The notes beneath the pieces are model-generated. The model was not told the origin of the DNA, ran no database searches, and worked only from the letters and a program-made list of their open reading frames with translations. Both the position numbers and the translations under genes were made by a program. A stretch of 55,851 nt of DNA from Dehalococcoidia bacterium (lineage in GTDB: Bacteria; Chloroflexota; Dehalococcoidia; Dehalococcoidales; E44-bin46). Shown here piece by piece: positions 40,891-48,057 of this stretch. The stretch's first letter is position 1; every line of letters begins with the position of its first letter. Where the stretch lies: the NCBI GenBank assembly GCA_004376105.1, contig SOKA01000091.1, positions 1-55,851 on the forward strand, in the 5' to 3' direction.

Positions 40891-42351
40891 ATGCCAGCAC
40901 CTTGGCAAGGAACACTAAAGAAGATAGATGACTATCGATGGGAGATTCCCAAAAGCTATAAAGCGGGTATGCTGGTGCCTGGTCTAATTTTTGCCAGCGA
41001 ATCAATGCTCAGCCATATCTGGCAAGAGCAGGTTTTTCAACAAGTAGCTAACGTGGCTTTCCTACCGGGTATTGTAGACCATTCACTGGCTATGCCTGAT
41101 ATTCACTGGGGCTATGGCTTCCCTATAGGGGGGGTAGCCGCCACTAGGGTAAAGGACGGAGTAATATCACCCGGTGGTGTCGGTTTTGATATCAATTGCG
41201 GTGTCAGGCTCTTGCGCACAAACCTTACCGAGGAAGAGGTAAGGCCCAAGATTGAACAGATAACTGCCGAACTCTATGTTAACGTTCCTTCCGGAGTCGG
41301 TTCCAAAGGTAAGCTAAGGGTGAATGAAAAGGAACTGGGTGAAGTCATGGTGAAGGGTAGCCTCTGGGCAGCAGAAAGGGGCTACGGAGAGGCTGAGGAT
41401 GTCAGGGTTACTGAAGAGTCAGGCTGTATCAAAGGGGCCAATCCGAATAAGGTAAGTAGCAAGGCCAAACAGCGCGGTATCCCACAACTGGGAACCTTGG
41501 GTTCTGGTAATCACTTCTTAGAGGTGGAGGTAGTAGATGAAATCTATGACCGTGATGCCGCCAAAGTTATGGGCATTGAGGATGTTGGGCAGGTGCTTGT
41601 CTTGATTCACACCGGCTCCCGGGGCTTCGGGCACCAGGTCTGTACCGATTATGTAGCCTTACTGGGCCAGGCGGTGAAAAGATACGGTATTAATCTCCCC
41701 GACCGCCAGCTTGCTTGCGCCCCAGTAAACTCACCAGAGGGACAAGACTACCTCCAAGCTATGTCCTGTGCTGCTAACTATGCCTGGACTAACCGACAGT
41801 GCATCACTCACTGGGTTAGAGAGTCTTTAGTTAAGGTCTTGGGTAAGAGCCGGAGGGAACTGGGGCTGGAACAGATTTATGACGTATGTCATAACATCGC
41901 TAAGATAGAGGACTACACTATTGATGGTAAGAAACAAACGCTTTGCGTTCACCGCAAGGGAGCAACCAGGGCCTTCCCTGCTGGGCACCCTGATATTCCT
42001 GATATTTATAGAGGCATAGGTCAGCCGGTTCTCATTCCCGGGGATATGGGGCGCTGCTCCTATATAGCAGTGGGCACAGAAACAGCAATGAAGGAGTCCT
42101 TTGGCTCCACCTGCCACGGTGCGGGCAGGACGCAGAGTCGGACTGCAGCCAAGCGCAGCCGTAGGGGGGCTGATGTTGTCAAAGCATTAGCCGCCAAGGG
42201 GATTACGGTTAAGGTAGGTAATATAGGTTCACTGGCTGAGGAAGCCTCTGAAGCCTACAAGGATGTAACTGAGGTGGTTGATATAACCCATAAGGCAGGT
42301 CTCTCTCGTAAGGTAGCCAGGGCAATACCTATGGGTGTAATTAAGGGGTAG
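40891..42351 (+). CDS. rtcB: tRNA-splicing ligase RtcB
   Basis: GTP-dependent RNA ligase joining 2',3'-cyclic phosphate (or 3'-phosphate) ends to 5'-OH ends in RNA repair. 486 aa, the usual length. Metal ligands lie in GGVGFDINCGVRLL (Asp, Cys), LGSGNHFLEV and HTGSRGFGHQV (His); the guanylated His is in STCHGAGR. AGCGGAGGTAAAA precedes the ATG. Co-transcribed with archease; cysteine synthase follows after 4 bp, so co-expression with it is likely too. Confidence 0.96.
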   Translation: MPAPWQGTLKKIDDYRWEIPKSYKAGMLVPGLIFASESMLSHIWQEQVFQQVANVAFLPGIVDHSLAMPDIHWGYGFPIGGVAATRVKDGVISPGGVGFDINCGVRLLRTNLTEEEVRPKIEQITAELYVNVPSGVGSKGKLRVNEKELGEVMVKGSLWAAERGYGEAEDVRVTEESGCIKGANPNKVSSKAKQRGIPQLGTLGSGNHFLEVEVVDEIYDRDAAKVMGIEDVGQVLVLIHTGSRGFGHQVCTDYVALLGQAVKRYGINLPDRQLACAPVNSPEGQDYLQAMSCAANYAWTNRQCITHWVRESLVKVLGKSRRELGLEQIYDVCHNIAKIEDYTIDGKKQTLCVHRKGATRAFPAGHPDIPDIYRGIGQPVLIPGDMGRCSYIAVGTETAMKESFGSTCHGAGRTQSRTAAKRSRRGADVVKALAAKGITVKVGNIGSLAEEASEAYKDVTEVVDITHKAGLSRKVARAIPMGVIKG

Positions 42352-42355
42352 AAGA

Positions 42356-43267
42356 ATGTATTTCAAAAATGTTATTGATGCCATAGGGCATACTCCATTA
42401 GTAGAAATGGCTCAGATGAGCCCGAATAAAAAGGTTAAAATTCTGGCTAAGCTGGAGGGGCAAAACCCGGGAGGAAGTGCCAGTATCAAAGACCGAGTGG
42501 CGAAATATATGATGGAAAAGGCGGAGCGGAGTAGAGAATTAACCAAGGGCAAGACTATCATCGAAGCCACCAGTGGCAATACCGGGATAGCTCTAGCCTG
42601 GCTGGGGTATAACAAAGGGTATAAGGTCACCATTGTGATGCCCGACAATATGAGCCTGGAGAGACAACAATTACTCAGAATCTTTGGTGCTGAGCTTATT
42701 CTTACCAGAGGTGCCGATGGAATGAAAGCGGCTATTGACACCGCCAAGGAACTAGCGGCTCAAGATAAAAGATGCTATATGCCCGACCAGTTCTCTAACC
42801 CGGCCAATCCACTGGCTCACTATGAGACTACTGGCGCCGAAATAATAGAGGATTTCCCCTACGACCGAATTGATGTCCTAATTACTGGCATTGGCACTGG
42901 CGGAACTATAGTTGGCATTGCCCAACGACTAAAGGAGAAGTATCCCAATATCAAGGTGATTGGTGTTGAACCGCCGGCTGGCGATAGCATCCAAGGCTTA
43001 AAGTGCCTTGAAGAACTTGGAGAGGCTCCACCCTTTCTGGATTTGAGCCTTATTACCGAAAGGACTATTGTTAATAGCCAGCAGGCAGCTATAGCCACCA
43101 GGCAATTGCTGGATAAGGAAGGGATTTTTGCCGGGTTATCCTCAGGAGCCGTAGTCCATCAAGCCATTAAGGTTGCCAGCGAGATGGATGAGGGCAATAT
43201 AGTAGTCGTGTTGGCTGATGGGGGATGGAAATACCTCAGTCTGGACTTCTGGAATAAAGCTAAGTAG
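42356..43267 (+). CDS. cysK: Cysteine synthase (CysK/CysM family)
   Basis: PLP enzyme making cysteine from O-acetylserine and sulfide (or a related donor). 303 aa. NPGGSASIKDRVAKYM holds the PLP lysine near 43; EATSGNTGIALAW is the substrate loop; GIGTGGTIVGIAQRLKE binds the PLP phosphate; GLSSGA closes the family signature. CysM-like or O-phosphoserine-type use cannot be excluded. It lies 4 bp after rtcB and 2 bp before the SagB-type gene, upstream of a homocysteine-synthesis cluster, giving a sulfur-assimilation theme. Confidence 0.93.
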   Translation: MYFKNVIDAIGHTPLVEMAQMSPNKKVKILAKLEGQNPGGSASIKDRVAKYMMEKAERSRELTKGKTIIEATSGNTGIALAWLGYNKGYKVTIVMPDNMSLERQQLLRIFGAELILTRGADGMKAAIDTAKELAAQDKRCYMPDQFSNPANPLAHYETTGAEIIEDFPYDRIDVLITGIGTGGTIVGIAQRLKEKYPNIKVIGVEPPAGDSIQGLKCLEELGEAPPFLDLSLITERTIVNSQQAAIATRQLLDKEGIFAGLSSGAVVHQAIKVASEMDEGNIVVVLADGGWKYLSLDFWNKAK

Positions 43268-43269
43268 AT

Positions 43270-43899
43270 ATGGGCACAGGTCAGTCGACAGAAATTCATC
43301 TGCCCTCACCAAGCCAAAAAGGCAGCATATCACTGGAGGAGGCTATTACCCGAAGAAGGTCGATAAGAGACTTCACCCCAGAGCCTATCTCTCAGTCACA
43401 GCTATCCCAGATATTATGGGCCACCCAAGGTATCACTGATACCTCATTGAAATTAAGAGCCGTCCCCAGTGCTGGCGCTACCTATCCCCTGGAAATTTTT
43501 GTTGTTTGTGGCCAGAATGGTATTGAAGAAATAGGTGATGGCATATATCACTATAGTATAGCTCACCACTCTCTGACTCTGCACCACAAAGGAGATGTAC
43601 GATTAGACCTAGCCAGAGCATCATTAAACCAAGAATTCATATATGAAGCTCCGGTAGATATAGTTATTTGCGCTCTATATCAGCGGACCACTCTAGGCTA
43701 TGGTAGCCGAGGGGAAAGGTATGTGCATATGGAAGTAGGACACGCCGGGCAGAATATCTATCTTCAGGCTACCGCCCTTGGTCTGGCTACCGTAGCCATC
43801 GGTGCCTTTAACGATGAACAAGTCAGACAAGTGCTACGACTAGACAAGCAATATAAGCCTCTATACATTATGCCAGTAGGTAGACCAGCTAGAAGTTAA
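43270..43899 (+). CDS. SagB/ThcOx-type nitroreductase-family flavoprotein
   Basis: 209 aa FMN oxidoreductase. ITRRRSIRDFTPEPISQSQLSQILWATQG is the FMN-binding start, RAVPSAGATYPLEIFVV the family signature, and HAGQNIYLQATALGLATVAIGAF the second FMN segment. SagB-type enzymes oxidise azolines in RiPP biosynthesis, but stand-alone copies like this are common and have no known substrate; no YcaO gene or precursor peptide is nearby. ATG follows the cysteine synthase stop by 2 bp. Confidence 0.9.
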   Translation: MGTGQSTEIHLPSPSQKGSISLEEAITRRRSIRDFTPEPISQSQLSQILWATQGITDTSLKLRAVPSAGATYPLEIFVVCGQNGIEEIGDGIYHYSIAHHSLTLHHKGDVRLDLARASLNQEFIYEAPVDIVICALYQRTTLGYGSRGERYVHMEVGHAGQNIYLQATALGLATVAIGAFNDEQVRQVLRLDKQYKPLYIMPVGRPARS

Positions 43900-43999
43900 G
43901 ACTGGACCTGGACTAAAAACACTACCTAGCCTATTCTCTTTATGGACTAAATTCGGCTATTCTTCCCCCCTTGATAAACAATCTTGTCCCAGGGGTAAA

Positions 44000-44028
44000 T
44001 TGACAAGCCCAAGGTTTAATATTATTAT
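44000..44028 (+). promoter_or_regulatory. Sigma-70 promoter of the DUF39 cluster, near-leaderless
   Basis: TTGACA (44000-44005), 17-nt spacer, TATTAT (44023-44028, five of six). The -10 ends 9 nt before the ATG at 44038, so transcripts would begin about 2-3 nt before the start codon. There is no Shine-Dalgarno sequence. Confidence 0.65.
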
Positions 44029-44037
44029 CGTGAAGAT

Positions 44038-45246
44038 ATGGCAAAAACGATTGAGGAAATAAACGAGAAGATAGGAGAGGGCAAAGCGGTAGTAGTTACT
44101 GCTGAAGAGCTAATAGACATTGTTAAGCAGAAGGGTATTAAGAAGGCAGCGCAGGAAGTGGATGTAGTTACTACAGGTACCTTTGGCCCTATGTGTTCAT
44201 CTGGTGCCTATCTTAATATTGGACACTCTAAGCCAAGAATCAAGTTGGGTGGTGGTAGAACCTATCTCAATGATGTCCTGGCTTATACTGGCTTTGCCGC
44301 AATAGATATACTCATAGGGGCTAACGCCCTTCCCGATGATGACCCCAGAAACAGAATCTACCCCGGCGAGTTCAATTATGGTGGTGGGCATGTAATTGAA
44401 GAGCTTGTAGCTGGAAAGGATGTCAGATTGGTAGCTACTGCTTACGGCACGGATTGCTACCCCAGGAAAAGGCTTGAAACCTGGATAAATATACAAGACC
44501 TTAATGAGGCAGTGCTATTCAACCTCAGGAACGCTTATCAAAATTATAATGTGGCGGTGAACCCGTCTGATAAGACGATTTACACCTATATGGGGGTATT
44601 AAAATCTAACTTGGGCAATGCTAACTTTTGTAGTGCTGGGCAGCTTTCGCCACTGCTCAACGACCCATATTATAAGACCATTGGCATCGGCACCAAGATA
44701 TTCCTGGGCGGTGGCATAGGCTTTATTGCTTGGCAAGGCACCCAGCATAATCCGAATGTGATCCGTTCTGAGAATGGAGTACCCAGAAGAGGAGCTGGCA
44801 CCCTTGCCGTAATAGGCGATTTGAAGCAGATGAAGCCACGATGGCTGTTAGGAACAAGCATGCTGGGCTATGGTTGCACCATAACTGTGGGCATTGGAGT
44901 CCCCATCCCTATACTCTCTGAAGAAATCTTGCAATATACAGCAGTAAGTGATGATGAAATTTCTGCCCCAGTGGTAGATTACTCAGAGGCATACCCCCAA
45001 ATGAGGCCAGATATCCTGGGAGAGGTCAGTTATGCTCAATTAAAGAGTGGTGAAATAATAGTTCAGGGTAAGGAGGTGCCTACTGCTTCCTTATCTAGCT
45101 ACTCACGGGCTGTGGAAATTGCCACCATTCTAAAGGAGTGGATACTAAGCGGAAGATTCCTATTAACTGAACCAGTAGCGCTTTTACCTGGGGTGGAATC
45201 AGGTATAACCCTTAAGCCACTTAAGGAACGACCGATAGAGGAGTAA
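44038..45246 (+). CDS. Homocysteine biosynthesis protein, DUF39 family
   Basis: 402 aa. The opening MAKTIEEINEKIGEGKAVVVTAEELIDIVKQKG, GTFGPMCSSGAYLNIGHSKPRIKLGGG and GGGIGFIAWQGTQHNP are typical of DUF39 (COG1900). In Methanosarcina this family, with a NIL-ferredoxin, supports homocysteine formation from aspartate semialdehyde and sulfide. The conserved Cys in GPMCSSGAY is a likely persulfide site. Followed by a NIL-domain ferredoxin, a UPF0280 protein and a free NIL domain, the same association as in methanogens. Confidence 0.9.
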   Translation: MAKTIEEINEKIGEGKAVVVTAEELIDIVKQKGIKKAAQEVDVVTTGTFGPMCSSGAYLNIGHSKPRIKLGGGRTYLNDVLAYTGFAAIDILIGANALPDDDPRNRIYPGEFNYGGGHVIEELVAGKDVRLVATAYGTDCYPRKRLETWINIQDLNEAVLFNLRNAYQNYNVAVNPSDKTIYTYMGVLKSNLGNANFCSAGQLSPLLNDPYYKTIGIGTKIFLGGGIGFIAWQGTQHNPNVIRSENGVPRRGAGTLAVIGDLKQMKPRWLLGTSMLGYGCTITVGIGVPIPILSEEILQYTAVSDDEISAPVVDYSEAYPQMRPDILGEVSYAQLKSGEIIVQGKEVPTASLSSYSRAVEIATILKEWILSGRFLLTEPVALLPGVESGITLKPLKERPIEE

Positions 45247-45326
45247 AGATACTATTTTAAGAAATTCCTAGACAGGGTAACCTGGTGAGAACTTTTACTC
45301 CTTACTGGAGCTAAATAGCAACGGAG

Positions 45327-45746
45327 GTGATAAAAACGGCTGTTTCTAAGAGAATTGTACTGCATTTTCCCAAGCGGCTGGTAGAGCGAGCCATAGTCAG
45401 CCGACTGGTTAAGGAATATAACCTCGACTTTAACATTTTGAAGGCTTCAGTTACCCCGGATGAAGAAGGCCTAATGGTACTGGAATTGACCGGGAAACAA
45501 GCAGACTATGATAGAGGTATCAGGTATTTAGCTGAGACTGGAGTGAGGATTCAATCGCTTAGCCAAGATGTTACCCGTAATGAGGAAAGGTGCACTCATT
45601 GTGGCGCCTGTATAACTATTTGCCCTACCGCTGCCTTTGAGCTTGACTTTGTAACCAGGCGGGTTAACTTTCATGATGAAAAATGCCTGGCTTGCGAACT
45701 ATGTATAAAGGCTTGCCCTCCAAGAGCGATGGAGCTGCATTTTTAG
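45327..45746 (+). CDS. NIL-domain ferredoxin (2x[4Fe-4S])
   Basis: 139 aa: N-terminal NIL domain (about 8-80; RIVLHFPKRLVERAIVSRLVKEYNLDFNILKASV) and a C-terminal pair of [4Fe-4S] motifs, CTHCGACITICP and CLACELCIKACP. Probably the electron donor or sulfur carrier partner of the DUF39 protein. The apparent GTG start lies inside GGAGGTG, which is odd; no better start exists downstream within the conserved part. The true start may be a rare codon near 45333. Confidence 0.9.
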   Translation: MIKTAVSKRIVLHFPKRLVERAIVSRLVKEYNLDFNILKASVTPDEEGLMVLELTGKQADYDRGIRYLAETGVRIQSLSQDVTRNEERCTHCGACITICPTAAFELDFVTRRVNFHDEKCLACELCIKACPPRAMELHF

Positions 45747-45749
45747 CTA

Positions 45750-46478
45750 ATGTATGAGCCGAGAACCTACCGGCATTGGATTAAAGCTGGAGACTTAATC
45801 TCTTTTAATATAGTAGTAAAAGAGACGGATTTATATATTCGTGCCTCAACTAACCTGAGAAGAAAAGCCCTCAAGCTAGTATCAAAGTATCGTGATATAT
45901 TGGAAAGGTATATTAGGCGATATCCTACTTTTCTAACCTCCCTGGAACCCCTCCCCGTTGATGAGAATGCTCCGCATATTGTAAAGGCGATGTCAGAGTC
46001 AGCAAACAGGGTTGGAGTTGGTCCTATGGCTTCAGTAGCCGGGGCTATAGCTGAATTTGTTGGCACTGAACTACTAGCCTTTTCGCCAGAGATAATTGTA
46101 GAAAATGGGGGCGATATTTACCTGAAGAGCTTGGGGAAAAGACTAGTGGGGATTTATGCTGGCAAATCGCCGTTAACCGGCAAAATTGGACTAGAAATCA
46201 ACGGGGCAGATACACCATTAGGGATTTGTACCTCTTCGGGAACAGTAGGGCATTCTCTGAGTTATGGGAAGGCTGATGCAGTTATAGTGCTTTCTAAATC
46301 AGCTACTCTGGCTGATGCTGCTGCCACCGCTATAGCAAACTTGATTAAACAACCAGGTGATATCCCCAGTGGGATTGAGTTAGCTAAAGGTATTGAGGGC
46401 GTATTAGGAGTGATAATCATTAAAGATGATAACACAGGGCTTTGGGGTAAGGTGAAAATTTGCCAGATGTCCATATAA
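45750..46478 (+). CDS. UPF0280 (ApbE-like fold) family protein
   Basis: 242 aa, COG2122-like. YEPRTYRHWIKAGDLISFNIVVKETDLYIRAS, then VGPMASVAGAIAEFVG, VENGGDIYLKS, and CTSSGTVGHSLSYGKADAVIVLSKSATLADAAATAIAN form the family pattern. Distant relative of ApbE flavin transferases, but the biochemical role is not established; genomic association with DUF39 and NIL-ferredoxin suggests a role in the same sulfur pathway. It follows the ferredoxin by 3 bp. Confidence 0.88.
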   Translation: MYEPRTYRHWIKAGDLISFNIVVKETDLYIRASTNLRRKALKLVSKYRDILERYIRRYPTFLTSLEPLPVDENAPHIVKAMSESANRVGVGPMASVAGAIAEFVGTELLAFSPEIIVENGGDIYLKSLGKRLVGIYAGKSPLTGKIGLEINGADTPLGICTSSGTVGHSLSYGKADAVIVLSKSATLADAAATAIANLIKQPGDIPSGIELAKGIEGVLGVIIIKDDNTGLWGKVKICQMSI

Positions 46479-46491
46479 AAGAGGGACAGAA

Positions 46492-46722
46492 ATGACAAAA
46501 CGGCGTGTAACGCTTACCTTTCCCGCAGAACTACATTCTGAACCCGTTATCTATAACATTGGCCAGCAATTCAATCTAGTAACCACCATTTACCAGGCTG
46601 ATTTGACGGAAGACAGAGGCTGGGTAGTATTGGAACTTGAGGGTGAAGACCAAGATATCGAAGCTGGGATTGCTTGGGCTATCTCTAAGGGAGTGCGGGT
46701 TGACACGATTAGTGATAGCTAG
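46492..46722 (+). CDS. Stand-alone NIL-domain protein
   Basis: 76 aa with GAGGGACAGAA before the ATG. RVTLTFPAELHSEPVIYNIGQQFNLVTTIYQADLTEDRGWVVLELEGEDQDIEAGIAWA is a complete NIL domain, otherwise found on methionine ABC ATPases (MetN) and on the ferredoxin two genes upstream. It likely senses or carries a sulfur amino acid in this cluster. Last gene of the operon. Confidence 0.87.
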   Translation: MTKRRVTLTFPAELHSEPVIYNIGQQFNLVTTIYQADLTEDRGWVVLELEGEDQDIEAGIAWAISKGVRVDTISDS

Positions 46723-46746
46723 TCCAGTGACCTCACTTCATATCTA

Positions 46747-46823
46747 TGGTGGGCGGTAGAGGACTTGAACCTCTGACCTCCTGTGTGTAAAACAGACGCT
46801 CTAACCATCTGAGCTAACCGCCC
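46747..46823 (-). tRNA. tRNA-Val (anticodon UAC)
   Basis: Cloverleaf on the minus strand: acceptor GGGCGGT/ACCGCCC, D-arm GCTC...GAGC, anticodon stem TCTGT/ACAGG with loop TTTACAC (anticodon TAC), T-arm CAGAG... GTTCAAGT...CTCTA. The discriminator A is followed by an encoded CCA (46749-46747). Third gene of a three-tRNA unit. Confidence 0.96.
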
Positions 46824-46828
46824 ACAGG

Positions 46829-46905
46829 TGGCGCGCTTGGTGGGTCTTGAACCCACGACCTCAGCCTCCGCAGGGCTGCGCTCTATCCTACTGAGCTACA
46901 AGCGC
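46829..46905 (-). tRNA. tRNA-Arg (anticodon GCG)
   Basis: Minus strand: acceptor GCGCTTG/CAAGCGC, discriminator G, encoded CCA. Anticodon stem CAGCC/GGCTG with loop CTGCGGA, so the anticodon is GCG (reads CGC and CGU). T-arm GTGGG-TTCAAGA-CCCAC. Most bacteria instead read these codons with an ACG (inosine) tRNA. Confidence 0.93.
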
Positions 46906-46919
46906 CAGAGTAATGGTAG

Positions 46920-47002
46920 TGCCGAAGGGGAGATTTGAACTCCCACGCTCTTACGAACACTACGCCCTGAACGTAGCGCGTCTGCCTTTCCGCCACTTCG
47001 GC
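46920..47002 (-). tRNA. tRNA-Leu (anticodon CAG)
   Basis: 83-nt class II tRNA on the minus strand: acceptor GCCGAAG/CTTCGGC, D-arm TGGCGGAAAGGCAGACGC, anticodon stem CTACG/CGTAG with loop TTCAGGG (anticodon CAG), variable arm TGTTCGTAAGAGCG, T-arm GGGAG-TTCAAAT-CTCCC. CCA is not encoded. First gene of the three-tRNA unit. Confidence 0.95.
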
Positions 47003-47043
47003 ATAATGAGTGATACTGGGCTTGAACCAGTGACCTCTTGCCT
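47003..47043 (-). pseudogene. tRNA 3'-half relic (T-arm) in the tRNA operon leader
   Basis: On the minus strand AGGTC-ACTGG-TTCAAGC-CCAGT-ATCACTCA reads as a variable loop, a perfect 5-bp T-arm and a 3' acceptor half. The sequence upstream holds no matching D-arm, anticodon arm or 5' acceptor strand. It lies between the tRNA promoter and tRNA-Leu. Confidence 0.6.
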
Positions 47044-47057
47044 TCTTTCTGGCTTCC

Positions 47058-47087
47058 ATTATATCCTGCCAGCGCTATGCTGGTCAA
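47058..47087 (-). promoter_or_regulatory. Sigma-70 promoter of the tRNA-Leu/Arg/Val unit
   Basis: Minus strand: TTGACC (47082-47087, five of six), 18-nt spacer, perfect TATAAT (47058-47063). It is about 55 bp upstream of tRNA-Leu and followed by the tRNA relic. Confidence 0.7.
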
Positions 47088-47207
47088 CCTCACTATATTT
47101 TGCTTTCAAGCTGGAAGTATACAAAATGCCCTTTGGAGCAGTAGAAAGAAAGTCAGGGAAAGGAGGCAAGAATGTTAAAGTCTTTTTAGAGGGATTAAAT
47201 TGGAAAA

Positions 47208-47243
47208 TCTAAGAATAAAAGAGGCTGAACTAGGTTCAGTCCC
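47208..47243 (-). terminator. Possible weak terminator overlapping the PAC2 gene stop
   Basis: CTGAAC-CTA-GTTCAG (47225-47239) is a perfect 6-bp hairpin overlapping the stop codon, followed on the minus strand by CCTCTTTTATTC. Confidence 0.4.
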
Positions 47244-48057
47244 CCCTTTTTTCGAGAAGTTCACTTACTTCTTTAGCCAATTTCATTTGCTCGTCTTCGC
47301 CTAGAGAAAGTCCCCTCTCTAGTATTCCTATGCATTCATTAACCTCTGAATTTTCCTCTCTTAGCTGAGCTATCTTTTCATTTTGTCTCCTGATCTCCAA
47401 GTCTAACTCGCCCAAATCCAGATCCAAGTTAAACCTCCTATCTAGAAAAGAAAGGGATAGCTTTATTGCCTCAGGGTCCTCTTTGGTAGCCAAGTAAAAC
47501 GGGACTTCAGGCCAAAGACTGGCTCCGGGAATGCCTCTTCTTTGAGCCACCCATAAAAGGCAACTGCTGATAGCTGGTGGTCCTTCCCAGTCCATATCTT
47601 CAAGCCCATAGCTTCGAAGTCCTTCTTGAAATTGCGACTGATTAGAAACTGTCAATATCCTTCGAGGGGTAGTATGGGCGATTGAGGAAACGGTTCCGCT
47701 GACAGTATAAAGCTCTTTTGCCTTACAATGATATTCAGCGAAATCTAGAACCGTATTTAAAAATTTATACCATTCATACTTAGGTCCATTGCTCTTAAAG
47801 ATTAAAAGATTATTTTTCTCACAAGCCCAGAATTTGCTTTCTGGAATCTGGATTAAATCATCTTTAAATACTGCTCCACCTAGTGGGAAAAAGCCTAAAG
47901 GTTTGACCTCTCCAACTTCTAAGCCTCCCAGTTTTTCTTTCAAGAAATTAGTGACTTTAGACCCTATCTTTCCAATATCCCGAGTTTGCCAACCTACAAT
48001 TAAAGATGGACTTTGAAGCTGGGAAGTTCGGTAGACCTCAAACAGGTTTTTCTCCAT
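47236..48057 (-). CDS. PAC2-family (proteasome assembly chaperone-like) protein, copy 1
   Basis: 273 aa from ATG 48057, chosen because AAAAAAGGAGACAAAGAAG lies upstream; a longer frame to 48114 would overlap the upstream gene by 77 bp. SPSLIVGWQTRDIGKIGSKVTNFLKEKLGG is the PAC2 start, ISSCLLWVAQRRGIPGASLWPEVPFYL the family's second half. The C-terminus is a coiled coil (EIRRQNEKIAQLREENSEV). PAC2 folds occur in archaeal and actinobacterial proteins with amidase-like or chaperone-like roles; the function here is unknown. Overlaps copy 2 by 20 bp. Confidence 0.83.
   Translation of the reverse strand: MEKNLFEVYRTSQLQSPSLIVGWQTRDIGKIGSKVTNFLKEKLGGLEVGEVKPLGFFPLGGAVFKDDLIQIPESKFWACEKNNLLIFKSNGPKYEWYKFLNTVLDFAEYHCKAKELYTVSGTVSSIAHTTPRRILTVSNQSQFQEGLRSYGLEDMDWEGPPAISSCLLWVAQRRGIPGASLWPEVPFYLATKEDPEAIKLSLSFLDRRFNLDLDLGELDLEIRRQNEKIAQLREENSEVNECIGILERGLSLGEDEQMKLAKEVSELLEKRGD

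Noticed and set aside
43270..43899. SagB-type protein as evidence for a RiPP (azoline peptide) cluster
   Set aside because: No YcaO, docking protein, precursor peptide or exporter lies within the neighbourhood; stand-alone copies are common.
46896..47212. Frames on both strands across the tRNA cluster
   Set aside because: They read through tRNA genes and show the typical tRNA-derived artefacts; no credible protein.
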